Shown here: positions 43,801-56,015 of the stretch, in pieces
Numbering within the stretch: position 1 is the first letter of the stretch
Layout of the letters: the number at the start of each line of letters is the position of its first letter
Source: Dipteris shenzhenensis
Lineage: Eukaryota; Polypodiophyta; Polypodiopsida; Gleicheniales
NCBI GenBank assembly: GCA_047967505.1
Contig: CM106540.1
Length of the DNA stretch: 64,000 nt
Direction: 5' to 3' (one strand)
The notes under the pieces: model-generated
The model's input: the letters and a program-made list of their open reading frames with translations, nothing else
Told to the model about the DNA's origin: nothing
Databases searched by the model: none
Made by a program: the position numbers and the translations under genes

Positions 43801-46800
43801 AGCCCAAAATTGCTAGAATGATGGCCAGCTAGACAATGCAGTTTGACTGGATGCCCTGTTTCCAGTACATGAATGCTCTCGAACCAAAAACCTAGCGAGA
43901 TCATCTCGATAGACACATGGTGTGTATTGAAGACCAACCGATCTATTTTGACCTAGAACCTAAGGTAAATTATAGGGGACACCGGTACTATGGCCCTGAC
44001 GGAACCATGTACCTGGTAACTGATGACCCACATGTGGTAGATATCATAGGACAGTCTCAGTAGAATTGCCTAGAAATGCGTGCCACAAGTAGATGCCGCC
44101 TATGCCTATCCACAATGGGTGTAGGCAGGTAAATACGTTTTCGGTCAAACGAGGACGATGGTTCATGTGTTTACTACCGTGTAGAATACAAAGACGTAGT
44201 CACAAGCACAAATAATGAGATCTTATACGTTTTCATCCGAGAATCTGGAACTCAGATCATTGATATTGTATTCTTAGATCATCTAGCTCCGTTGACCATT
44301 ACAGAATGGATAAACAAACTTTGATGTTCATAGCCAATAACGGGGTTAGATTGTTCGATGAGCCGAGCCGAAACCCAAACCTCAAGTACCTAAACGGACG
44401 ATTTGCATCAAGTGCAATGGCGACCATGACCTCATGGATTGCCTGAAATATCAAGGACTTACAAGTAAAGGGTATTGTGGCAAGTGTGCGATCACACGTG
44501 CGATCACACACTTGTTTGCAGATTGCCCAAGAAATCCAAATCGAAAAGGCAAACAAGTAGCTACGGTTGGTGTTAACATGTCCCCCAACACATCAGCCAG
44601 TGGTCCCACTAGATGTTATCACGAGGGCTCAGGCCATGAAAATTAGAACGAATAACGAAGATACCAAGGCAGAATCAAGGACATAAATGCCATAGAGGCT
44701 CTTGGAAAGCCAGACGGGCTAGAAGAAAGGCCAGACAACAACACAAAGTAGAAAAGGCTACTCAAATGGAGAAGGAAAACACGTCCAAGCCTATCGATGA
44801 GGCGAACCGGCCAAAATCTGCTTCGATAGAGGCAGAACCACCAATTCCTGCCCCTAAAGTGCTTAGTGTTAAATACGGGGGAAGTGTACTAGTAGATACG
44901 GTTTTCAAGCTACTGAATGCCATGCCTGAAGCTTGGGAAGCTAGGAAGCCCCATCAAACTCAAGCTGAAAGGATCAAAGACTACCCAGATCCAGTTATGG
45001 AATCTAGACGGTTCGAGATATATAAAAAGATATTTGAAGCTGTTCAAGCTTTGAAAGAGCTGATTGCTAGACTTGAGTAGAAATTCAAGGGATCACAAGG
45101 AGTATTACCCAATCCTAGCCAAGATAACTCGCCTAGGATTCAAAAGGAGCCACCTGCCAATGAAGCTCCTGGTATAGAGTTGCCAAGAGATGCAACACAG
45201 GTTGAGATACCTCTAGCAACATCGCTAGAAAGACCAAACGAGCTCAGGAGCAAATCAAAGCAGAGTGGTGATAAAGAAACAGCTACTCCTAAGGTGACAA
45301 TCTCGAATGATCCGCCTAAGGTTATGTCAGGTATAACCTATGAGCCATTGGTAGTGCCAGAAGTCGAAGAACTATGGCTAGACGAGCTATGGAAAGCCGT
45401 CCAAGATGCAAATGATGGAAGTGCAACGCTCAAATCTGCTCCATTCACAACAGTGGACGCAGATAAACCGATGATGGAGCTTGGATCTAGGATCCTTGTA
45501 TGGAGACAAGGGGTCAGAAAAATCAAAAGATAGCAAACATGTATCTCTTAAGACCCTACCTTCATACTTAGGTGAATATGAGGATAGGTCAGAGATACAC
45601 AAATTGCCCTCACAATGGAAATCCATGCGCCAGTGGCACTGGATTCTATAAACTTACATGATTTGTTATCTACTCCAATGAGGTGTACTATTCCTTTATC
45701 TGACCTATTAAAGGTGAAACCAAAATTGTGGAGTGACGTGGTAAATATCCTCGAGAAGATGGGAGCCAAAAATGGTGTAGCTACTCTGGAACAAGAGATT
45801 GAAGATAAAGACAATCCTAGACCATTGCTATAGCCTATTCCCATCAATGAAGTAGGAGAATATTGCAAAGGATATGATGGAAACACCACTCTTCCTATCG
45901 AGTACAATGATGTTAAATCCTTAGCAATACTGGACAGTGGACCTGGCGTAGCTATAGTCACAAAACAAACTTGGGAAAAATGGGGAAGACCAGCGGCTAG
46001 AAAAACACACATGAAACTTCAACTTGTGGATGGTCACATAGAAAGACCAATAGGGCTTGTGGAATAATTGACCACAACCTCATGTGGCATTGAATATGAG
46101 CATACCTTTGTTGTCGTAGATTTTGCCACAAGGCAGAACTACGATATCATATTGGGCAGACCATTTATGCATTAGTTCAAAATGATACAAGACTAGGGTT
46201 ATGACTATATCTACCTCAGGCAAGAGGGTGCCATAACACATATAAATCTGAAGGATGTAAGCTATAGGGATGTCGGTAAGACCCCTGTACATGATTTTGA
46301 TTCAGCCACAAATGCAGATACAGAGATACTAGATTGGGTAAACGTAGACACACAACTTTGGATGTGTGGTGCGTCAGATATAAGTGATCTACAAAAAGAG
46401 GAATACAAATTAGAACGCCCAGTGTGGGATGAAGCATATATCCCCGAACCATTCCCAGAAGTTGATTTTGAACCACTAGAGTGGCAACAAATGTTGGTTA
46501 CTCTAGATGTGTGTGTACTAGAAGAAACCCCAACGAAATTCTGTGATGAACAAGGCTATGACCTAGTACCATTAATGACAATCCGGCCAATCACATAATC
46601 AAATCAATTGGTTACTTCTACTAACTTTTCTGATCAAGAATATGCAGAACAAAGAAAACAAGTGAAGAAACCAGATAAGAGAAAGACCAAAATGCACATG
46701 GCTCTTGCCAACAAACAAGTGCACATGCATCAGCTGACAGATGATGAATCTGAGGAGATAACGGATTTAGATCCATTTATCTTGGTGGCACTAGCCGAGA

Positions 46801-48266
46801 ACAAGTTTGAGCAATATGCTCTTATAGATTCAGGCGCTCAACACAACTCCATCAGCTCTACAAAACGTACCAATGCCTGGAAGGAGTGGTGCTTGATGAT
46901 GATCCTGTTACTCTCATTGGGTTCACCAAGGAATGTGTCACTACAATGGGATCTGCAATCCTCAAGGTGTATATCAATGATATACTATGCGCACATAGGT
47001 TCCATGTACTTCCATCGGAGTACTTCACCTCACAGATCATCCTAGGCAAGGCCTGGCAGTGTATATACAAGGCTTACATTGACTAGGAGAATGATATCAT
47101 CTACTTTGGCAATGCAACTCAACGAGGTATGTTCCATTTGCCATAGCATATACATATCAATTGATTGGTCCACGTGAAGGTACAGTGCCCAAAAGTTCAA
47201 TTCTAGAAGATGGTGGCAGGGATAAAGAGGTTCAACGCAAAGATGGTGCTACACAAACCATCGAGGAGCCCAGCTTAACACCAGAAGCCCCACAGGTTTC
47301 AATATCACCACCAAAATAGGTCAACAAATGATAGAAGAAGATCAAACAGGTAATCAGACAGGTTTGGATACCCAAAGAGCAACTCAAGGATAACCCCAAG
47401 CAGATTTGGATACCCAAACCTTCTCCACAACATCACCATACCTACAGAACCAATAGAATGCCAAAGTAGGTTCAAAGGTCATCTCGCCACATAAAGCAAG
47501 AAGGTCCCACAACCACAAGCATCAAAACAAGGCCAAGAGCGGGCCAAAAAAGAAGAATCCAATGAAAAAAATATGGATTCCAAAATCCATGTTAAGTGCT
47601 CAATCAGATCAATAGTGGATATGGATCCCAAAACAAGTCAAGTCTAAACCAACATCCACTCACAAGTCAAGGCCACATAAACAGGTTCCATATCAAGCTC
47701 CCAAGCCACGAGTCAAATCTACCTGGGTGTGGATACTTAAACACGTTGCCCAGAAACTTCCACCAACACAGATCAACACAAAGCCGGCATCTCGATGGGT
47801 GTGGAAGCTAGTGAAGCCTACCAACAAGCTGTCCAACAAGTCATCTGGCGTATGTCTTCCAAGATCTACACCAGAAAATCAAGTGAATGTCCCAACTTCT
47901 GTGCCTAGGAAAGTCATTTGGAAGGACTACACCAGGCTAATTTCAAAGACATATGTTCTAGAAGAAATGGCCGCAGAACAAGTAGATGAAGAGGCTATGC
48001 TACTAGCTTCAAGTGCATTGACAGATGAGGAGGAGTTGGAAACCATCGAACGTGATCTAATTCCATCCAACGCCAGCCTCACACCTTCGATTTCAGCTTC
48101 TATGCCGACAACAACCAAAGGTCAATCGGAGGTTCCCATCACAATGGCCACCATCTCAGAAGCGTCAACCTCAAATATAGTCTCAACCTCAACATCGCCA
48201 CAAACTTTCATGGAATGGGCCGAATTTCTCAAAGGTTTTGTTCTTGGAACTCATTCCCTGATATAG
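43801..48266 (+). pseudogene. Family L polyprotein: gag-like domain, two zinc knuckles, two tandem retropepsin-like domains, Trp-repeat tail (copy A)
   Basis: Domains in order on the plus strand: the gag-like motif VNYRGHRYYGPDGTMYLV (about 43970-44020) and NEILYVFIRESGTQIID (about 44220-44270); a knuckle CIKCNGDHDLMDC (44404-44442, CX2CX3HX4C); a second knuckle whose loop carries a short duplication (44476-44526); and a charged linker. Then comes retropepsin-like domain 1, ILDSGPGVAIVTK with Asp at 45933, closing IILGRPFM (about 46150). Retropepsin-like domain 2 follows, LIDSGAQHNSIS with Asp at 46827, closing IILGKAWQ (about 47035). A tail with repeated (Q/K)xW(I/V)PK motifs runs about 47360-47820. 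The two Asp codons are 298 codons apart in the same frame. No RT, RNase H or integrase is visible before the 3' LTR. Several stops (many of the CAG-to-TAG or TGG-to-TAG type) and frameshifts (for example near 46870) make it a pseudogene. Confidence 0.75.
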
Positions 48267-49249
48267 GTAGGCAAGCCTCATCTTCAAAAGCCCTTGAGCA
48301 CATTGTTCAAGACCCATTTTCTTGCATAGCATATTGTTACCCATGCATAAATCTGTGATGCATGAAATAGGGCCACATTACAGGGCCGTGCATAAACACA
48401 TATTGTTTAAATCCCATGCACATGCACATAAACCACCTGAATCTAATCTAGGTGGGGGGAAGGCATTCTAAATGCGGACCCATGCTATATCTATTACAGG
48501 CATCAATTTCTGAGTGAATTTTTTTCATTTTTTATGCTTGATTACAAATATTTTCGTTTTTCTTTCAATGCGCATAGAATATCCAGCCAAATTGGGGTAA
48601 TGCAAATATCTAAGCCCCATAGGTGTGTGTACATAGCATCCAATAAATAGGAAGTGATCCTAGGACTGCTAAGGCACGTTTTCCTTCACTAAGAGGTTTT
48701 TGCTAACCACCAATAGGATTAGGTTTGCATGTTTTTGCATGTGATGCATCATTGCATTGAAATGGGCTAGTTGGGAAATTCTCATAAGAATTTACTGGGC
48801 TCAAATTTGCCACAAGAACCCAATGACAACTGCAGCAAGCCTAACCCATCAGCTTCCAATGTCAACGCATATAAGAAGAATCAAGTCAAAAGGCTTACCA
48901 AAAAAAGGGCTAAAAATGCTAGCTTGAAGCTACAATGAATGCCAATACGATTTGCTATAATACCAAGGCGAATGGCCTTAATGGTTACATCAAGGAAATC
49001 TCTTTTGAGAATCATCCAACTTCCCAAATCATGCATTTGATTACATCCGTGTCAATGCATGTACTCTTAATTTCTACTGTGTTACAGCTCTAAGCCATCT
49101 TCAAGAGAATTCACTTGTAGCATTGCCAATGAGCTTCACCAAAGAGCTCCACCAAACCATCAACATCCAGCAACAACAACACCCCCAACGACCACGACAA
49201 TCCAGCCTAATAGCGCACCCGAGAACATGCGCAGATTAGGTGGGGGGAA
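48267..49249 (+). mobile_element. 3' untranslated internal end of copy A with polypurine tract
   Basis: No ORF. A purine tract AGGTGGGGGGAA (49238-49249) sits directly before the LTR. A similar AGGTGGGGGGAAGG at about 48449-48462 may be a second tract. The last 540 bp match copy E in inverse orientation. Confidence 0.7.
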
Positions 49250-50171
49250 TGTTTGGGGAAAACACGGCACATGCTAGTGTCCAGCCTAGAAGATGTAGCA
49301 GATGCCCCGCTCAGCGAGTAATTTTTATTTTTTGATGTCCGCCAACCACCGAGTGCCCGGGACAGACAAATTACTATTTTTAGATATATCCAGAGTCTAT
49401 AAATATAGTTCGGGGCTATAATGCTTCCAAGTTGTATAGCACGCCTCAAGATTAGCTGTGATTAGTTTTTGAGTCGAGTCGCCAGTCCGGCCTATATAAG
49501 CAAAAATAAGCTTATTTGTAAAGGAGGTCCTGTAAGAGATAAAGTGGATAAGCCACGAGCGCGCTATGCTTTCGACGTTCACCACACTCACGCTGTGTAC
49601 CAAAATTCGATTCCATTTTGATGAGGTCACTCCCTATTCCGTGCTCTATGCGTCCATTATAATTGTGTTAACATTTTGTTAATTAATTAAGTGGTTGATT
49701 AGTGAGCTGTTAAGGAGTAATTAGCAGATTTAGAGCATGTTTGGCATCCATTAGTCACCGTACTTTGTAGAAGGGATCTAGGGGGTTAGCTCTACGCATA
49801 GATTGCTTAGTTTGTCCTATTAGGTTGGTCGAGCTGAGCTTTGCAAGAATCCTGCTTGTAGGTGCCGGGCTTGTGTAGCCTTGCTGGGATAGATTTGAGT
49901 GATCTGGTGAGTTCCATTAGCATTCCCTTTTCTTAGTTGTGTGACCGGTAGATTCTAGATGGCCATGGCTCTAAATTAGCAGCTTCTCATAGGTAGATGT
50001 GTGAGACCTCACTTGCTTTTAGCTATGTTGATGTATTGTTACCTCAGATGGCCTCTTGACACTTGCGCCATCGCCTCCATGCACTAGTCAGGTCCACTAC
50101 GTTTCTCTATAGACATTTTATATGTTTAGGGTTTTGCTATGCTAGATGGTCCGTCGAGCGACCCGCGAACA
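49250..50171 (+). mobile_element. 3' LTR of family L copy A
   Basis: 922 bp from TGTTTGGGG to CGAACA, aligning with 413-1364. It follows the polypurine tract, so it is the 3' LTR. The bases after it, CTGTC (50172-50176), would be the target duplication, but the matching 5' copy was not found. The insertion interrupts a Copia gag fragment on the minus strand. Confidence 0.8.
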
Positions 50172-50287
50172 CTGTCCTCCTGGATGACATCCCATAGCCC
50201 CTTCTTCATTAAGTGAAATTTAATTCTAGTTTGCCACATGTAGAAGTCTGTGCCACTAAATCTTTCATACACATATTTTGAGGTCAT
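50172..50287 (-). pseudogene. Copia gag N-terminal fragment
   Basis: From the ATG at 50287 the minus strand reads FSGTDFYMWQTRIKFHLMKK, then GLWDVI. This is the N-terminal signature of plant Copia gag (a conserved W followed by a GLWD.. motif). It is cut by the family L LTR at 50171. The rest of gag is not seen on the other side of copy A. Confidence 0.7.
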
Positions 50288-50900
50288 GATTGTGATATAT
50301 AAACTTCAATTACCAAGAGCTTCTTTGAAGGTGATTCTTCTAGGCTTTTTTCCTTCCACAAAAATTCTATTGGTTATGGGACATATACTCTCTTTCTTGC
50401 AATGCGATTGCATCTTGGTCCAGATGGTGTTTATAGCTTTGATTCTACCTCTTCTTCTTGTTTTAGATGTGTGGGTGGTTTGTGTTCAGAGCTTATTGTT
50501 GAGGTAGAAGACATGTGGTGGACTTGCCTGGGAAGGTCTTAGCACTTACTATGCAAGGCTAGTATCTAATCTCTTACAATAGGCTTACGCACAAGTGTGA
50601 ATGGAACTTTAAATCTTAGGAACCCTCCTTTTAAAAATAATAGCCAAGTTTTTATAGAACCCTAGAAGAAGTAGATTTTATCAAAATAGCATTATTTGCT
50701 GCTTGCACATGAATCTCTGGCAGCGGTATTCATGCAGGGTAAGGTTGCCTCCTTCCTCCTTTGCTGCAATAGAGTCTTTCTTGCTTTGGATTTCTAATAG
50801 CCCCGTGAGGGATGGCAACCTCTTTCTCTTGCATGAATTAGCTCAAGATTAAGGGGAGGGTTATTGGGGTAAGGCTAGCCTATGCCAATCATCCACATGA
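50288..50900. other. No gene recognised
   Basis: Should hold the 5' leader and LTR of the Copia whose gag starts at 50287 (minus strand), but no primer-site sequence or LTR edge is evident. Confidence 0.3.
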
Positions 50901-52412
50901 AACCGCTCTAGCCATATGACGTCTCACTTTATGTAAAAGCTAATCCTTAACATCAAAGGCCAAGGAATCCTTAAAGATAAGGTTGTGACAAGGCCTATAA
51001 TAGTCTATTGTAACTCACACTTCAAATCTAGTAGAAACCTCAAGTTACGAGTACCTTTCTTCTTATCATGAATGCAACCTTGGTTTTTCCACCATAGGTC
51101 CTACACTCCAAACTTATATAAGTGGTTGTAACATATTCTTTGAGGTTTCTCTCCACATTTTTGGTTTTATCTTCAAAAGATCTATTAATGGAAGTGTATA
51201 TCTCAATGGTGTTGATAAAAGTTCTTGTGAATTTTTGGAACCTATCACTAGTGGTGTTGATTTACGCTATGAAGGTAATCGTTGGATCTTGGCCCTTTCT
51301 TCATGTTATCCAATCTATGAAGGCATGGTTAAGCATTTCCGCTCTTGACCTCTCGAATTTTATTGAACCCATGTTGCCATATAAGGAACTGATTTCAAGA
51401 TATAAGGTGTGTTTATCTTCTGTATCAACTTCCATGATTGGAGTAAATTCAAGCATCACACTTTCATCTTTTTCTTCTTTGATTGCACTCCAAAGTTTTT
51501 TTTGGCCTTGGTTCATAGAATTCTAAAACTATGCAATCCTGATTTCCACAACTCTTGAAGTTTCTCTCAATGTCTCAACTCTTGGTATTTTGCTATGTGT
51601 ATAAAATCTGGAGCTTCTTATGCATTTCAACGTATTCCTCCTCTTGAATCCTAGGCAAAGGTCCTTCCCTAGGTGTTTTTTTCCCGCTTTAATCCTTTTG
51701 ATTTTGGCTCAAGTCTAGTGGTTGGTTTCATCAATGCAACTTCTATCAATTCTTTCTACATGTCACCTTCTAGGTTCTATTTTTGAATTTGGGTAAATTT
51801 TTCTTCTCTCTTCCAATGTTTGCAGGGGGTTTAGCCTAGCTTCAAAGGCTTCAAGCATGAATTTCAATGGCTCAAAGACCTTGTGTAGAAAATCCCTCCA
51901 TATTTTTCATTATGCTCTTTTTGTGCAAGAGTTGGTTGTTTTTCCCTCCTCCATAGGCTTGATTTGGTTTTCTTTCTCTATTTGAGCAATAAAATTTGCT
52001 TCTAGTTGCTCTTAGCCCGTCTAGCTTCCATTAGTTTAATGAAGTTTATCTCCTTAGATAAAAGTCTTTGCCATGCCTTCCTCATTTCTTCTTGTTTGGT
52101 TTGAGCTCATGTGACTACCTCCAAAGGACCATTGGTCTTAGGTATTGTTAGTGGGTCACCATGACGAACATTGTAGCCTAGTGAGAGCTCCAATTCAGCA
52201 TTGTCAAATCAAGGATGTAGTCAATTTGACTAGGGCAAAGAGGCTTTCCCCCATGTATAACATGTAGTAGGGATGCTCAAGATATGTGGATGCGCTCTTA
52301 CTATGTCATGAGGGATGGCATCATGCTTATGGTCAACCTATCACCTAGATGGCTAGAAGTATGTGGGGTTTGCATAATTTGTGTTAAATATGGTTCACTA
52401 TTGTTACTAGGA
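50901..52412 (-). pseudogene. Family L coding remnant (copy F)
   Basis: The minus-strand frame 51516-51301 has KLWSAIKEEKDES followed by the SLYGNMGS block. These correspond to ELWKAVQDANDGS at about 45381-45421 of copy A and to SLYGDMGS of copy C. This is the linker between the knuckles and the first protease. Flanking sequence is open in patches with heavy stops. Neither protease signature could be read with confidence. It ends at the CACTA-like terminus at 52413. Confidence 0.5.
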
Positions 52413-52843
52413 GCACTACTACAAAAAAAATATTTGGACACTTTTCCCCATAATTTGAGTACTATACATAAATCTCGTAAATGTTGGTATGCACATCGAA
52501 ATAAAAACAATGGAAAAAGTGTCAGTATATCCATTTGAAAATGCATCCGTATAGGCATCGAAAAGAGTTTCTATATAATGATTGGAAAGAATATGCCAGA
52601 AATACATAATTTGAATAGGTATTCCCACATTCTTTCGATGAATTTACCTATGCATTTTTTGACTTATATTCCTACGTATATTCATACACTTTTACCTACA
52701 CATATTCCTACTTATATTTTGATGCTTTTACTTGCACATATTTCTACACATATTTTGATGCTTTTACCTACAATTTTATCGAGCCATATTCCAAGGCTGT
52801 ATGGACATAAAACCATTAAATTTTTTTTTTTGAGACATAGTGG
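52413..52843. mobile_element. Small CACTA-like element
   Basis: The left end CACTACTACAAAAAAAATA and the right end (read in reverse) CACTATGTCTCAAAAAAAAA are similar imperfect terminal inverted repeats of the CACTA type. About 431 bp lie between, with direct repeats of a 45-bp unit (ATATTTTGATGCTTTTAC words at 52640-52775). The 3-bp flanks (GAG and GTG) do not match perfectly. No coding capacity. Confidence 0.45.
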
Positions 52844-53379
52844 TGTATGGAATTGCAAATTTGGAGTTCCATACACCGCTATGCCCCACACCAGAATACA
52901 CAACAATTGTACTCAATCGTCATATCAAACATACACATAGCAATGTTAAAAATTAAGTACAAATAGATAAAAACATGGTACATTGGAAACAAATTTAAGA
53001 CCAATCAATCATATTTAAATAAAATAAGTGTTTACATCCCAAATGAGATGTATAAACATGTGCCTAACTAATCATCCTCATCATCAAGTGGAGGATTTGG
53101 TGCCGTCTAGGAAACGAGGGCTCCCCTAGTTCAGTGGATGTCCTTGTCTCTCCAACTCCTCTATGAGCGCCACGGTGCTATGTTTGTATGCGTATTGCTC
53201 CTTCGCATCAGTACCACACCTCCCCACAACTTCATTCTCTTAATCTAAAAGAGAAGACATTTGATAATATTTTAGGGAAAAAAATGACTTAAGAGTAGAG
53301 TATTAATACAATTACAAAATAAGCGTGAAAAGAATCCCATCCACCGCTACACCAAATGCGGCTCCCTGTCCTTTTTTTA
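52844..53379. other. Short hairpin and AT-rich spacer
   Basis: GTGTATGGAA and TTCCATACAC form a hairpin at 52844-52877. The rest to 53379 shows no gene, although the frame of the minus-strand gene upstream may continue into 53380-53320 in another phase. Confidence 0.4.
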
Positions 53380-54049
53380 TCATGCTTGTATGATGTCACT
53401 ACGGCACTGAGACATACTTGCTACCATTTTATCCTTTATCCAATGGGAGGGCACTGTTTCACTCCCTTCCATTGGTGGATATTCCGTAAGAATCAAATTA
53501 ATGATTATTTCTTTCTTCCCCTTATCCAAGTTGGGGAAGTGGACCATCACATCTTCTTGGAAGGATGTGTGACATAGATCTCTAATATGCACCTTAATGG
53601 CGGAGCTGCCTTCAACTTCAATGACGGCCCCATCCACACTTGTAGGTCTACAACTTGTGCACAGAGTAACATCGTAGCAGTGACGTGAACTATGAGAGCC
53701 CACGCTCATGGGTGTCAAGGTGAGAGAATCAATGGATGGTCTCTCCTACGAAGGTGTGGAAGCATATGATCCTCCTCGCCATGGGTCTACGTGGTCGACC
53801 ACGATGATGAGTGGTTGAGCGTGCGGAGGTAGGAGAAGCAATAGGTGTGGCTTTTGCTGTGGGAGGTTACGTTGTTGTAGCGCTTGTACCCCTGAACATA
53901 CGTGAAGCTATATCATATTGCTCACTAGTACACTATGCCAAAAAGTCCACAAATTTTTTAGGACTCATAAGCCCTGGAGTCATAGAAGGAGTAGGTACTG
54001 TTGCGGTGATTGGTGTAAAGTTTGGTGTATGACCTGGTGTTTCTGACAT
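53380..54049 (-). pseudogene. Degenerate ORF with AT-hook-like motif
   Basis: From an ATG at 54049 the minus strand encodes a Pro/Thr/Ser-rich N-terminus (TPNFTPITATVPTPSMTPG) with stops near 53937 and 53880. Then comes HHRGRPRRPM, an AT-hook-like RGRPR core near 53790. A later frame, 53718-53380, contains VDGAVIEVEGSSAIKVHIRD and FPNLDKGKKEIIINLILTEY. The second part looks like a conserved globular domain. The family is not recognised. AT-hooks bind AT-rich DNA and occur in some transposon-encoded and chromatin proteins. The proximity to CACTA-like ends suggests a transposon gene. Confidence 0.4.
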
Positions 54050-54091
54050 TGCTACAAATTTTCAAAAAATACAGAACATATTTTACTAAAG

Positions 54092-54093
<2 letters not shown>

Positions 54094-54129
<36 letters not shown>

Positions 54130-54142
54130 CCCCTCTCTCTCT
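54094..54142. repeat. (CT)n microsatellite
   Basis: Near-perfect CT dinucleotides directly preceding the tetranucleotide tract. Confidence 0.95.
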
Positions 54143-55385
54143 ATACATATCTTTTTACATACATATCTATGTACATACATACCTACATAGGTACATATCT
54201 ACATATCTACATACATGACTAGGTATCTACATGCATACCTACATATCTATATACATACATGCATATATATGTACATACATACCTACATACATAACTACGT
54301 AAGTATATACCTACATATTTACAAATCTACATATCTACATATCTACATATATGCCTATGTATCTACATGCATACCTACATATCTATATATACATACCTAC
54401 ATATCTATATATACATACATGCAAACCTAGTGCTCACATATCTTTCTACATACATACCTGCATAAATACCTACGTACGTATATATCTTTGTACATACATA
54501 TCTACATACATACATACCTACATGCATACATATCTACATACATACTACATATCTACATGTATACCTACAAATATGTATACATACATGCATACCTACATAC
54601 TCACATATTTCTACATACATGCATGCATACATACATATGCATGTATATAGATACATACATGCCTACGTATCTACATGCATACCTACATATCTATATACAT
54701 ACTTGCATACCTATGTACTCACATATATATCTACTTACATACATACATGCATGCATACATGCATACATACACATATATATACATACATGCATACCTACAT
54801 AAATACATATCATCACACATACATACATACATACATACCTACATACATACATATCTTTCTACATACATACCTACATACATACCTACGTACATATCTACAT
54901 ACATACATATCTACATACATACATACATACATATCTAGATACATACATACATACATATCTTCACACATACATTCATACTTGCATACATACATATCTTTCT
55001 ACATACATACCTACGTACATATATATCTTTCTACATACATATCTATGTACATACATACCTACATACGCACATATCTACATACATACATACATACCTACAC
55101 ACATGCATATCTTTCTACATGCATACATATCTTTCTACATACATACCTACGCACATATATATCTTTCTACATACATACCTACGTACGTATATATCTTTTT
55201 ACATACTTATCTACGTACATACATACCTACATATGTACAATTCTACATACATATCTACGTACATACATACATACCTACATACATACATATATATCTACAT
55301 ACATACATGTCTAAATACATACCTACATAGCTACATACATACATACATACATACATATCTTTGTATATATGTACATAAAATATAT
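54143..55385. repeat. (TACA/CATA)n tetranucleotide satellite
   Basis: Over 1.2 kb made of ACATAC, CTACAT and TATCTA words. An array of about 80-110 bp superunits can be seen (TATCTTTCTACATACATACC recurs near 54862, 55001, 55041, 55121 and 55165). Open frames over it, up to 231 codons of Tyr/Ile/His/Thr, are repeat artefacts. Confidence 0.95.
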
Positions 55386-56015
55386 ACCTACATTTATTCT
55401 AAATCCTAAATGTAATCTAAATCCAATACAAAACCTAAACATAAACCTAGACCTAGACCTAAACCTAAACATTAACCTAAACCTACGAGTATCTAATATA
55501 AACTTAAATCTAAATCTAAATCTAAATCTAAACCTAAAACTAAAACTAAATCATAAAACCTAAACCATAAATCTAAACCTAAATCTAATTATAAACCCTA
55601 AACTATAAACCTAAACCTAAATTTAACCCTAAACATAACCTAAACCTAAACCTACGAGCATCTATCCTAAACTTAAACCTAAATCTAACCCTAAATCTAA
55701 ACCTAAACCTCAACCTAAACATAACCATAATCCTAAATATAAATTAGTTACATATCATGTACATACCTATCTACATATATATAATATACATGCATAAATG
55801 TAATGTACATACCTATCTAGAACACTTATAATCTACATACATATATCATACATCCCTCTCTACATACATATAATTTACATAAATCCTAAACTATAAAGCT
55901 AAACCTAAACCTAAATCTATACCTAAGTGTAACCCTAAACCTACGAGCATCTAACTCTAAACCTAAACCTATGGGCATTTAACATAAACATAAACCTAAT
56001 CTAAACCTACATCTT
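55386..56015. repeat. Degenerate telomere-like repeat, CCTAAA/CCCTAAA words
   Basis: Runs of AAACCTAAACCTAAAC-type words with scattered CCCTAAA units (for example at about 55596, 55628 and 55690). They alternate with a higher-order word CTACGAGCATCTA that recurs near 55484, 55652 and 55941. CCCTAAA is the standard plant telomere unit, so this may be an ancient interstitial telomeric array, or a hexanucleotide minisatellite. Confidence 0.75.

Noticed and set aside
54488-55409. Long open frames (up to 231 codons) rich in Tyr, Ile, His and Thr
   Set aside because: They are translations of the (TACA)n repeat, open in several frames because the unit has no stop.
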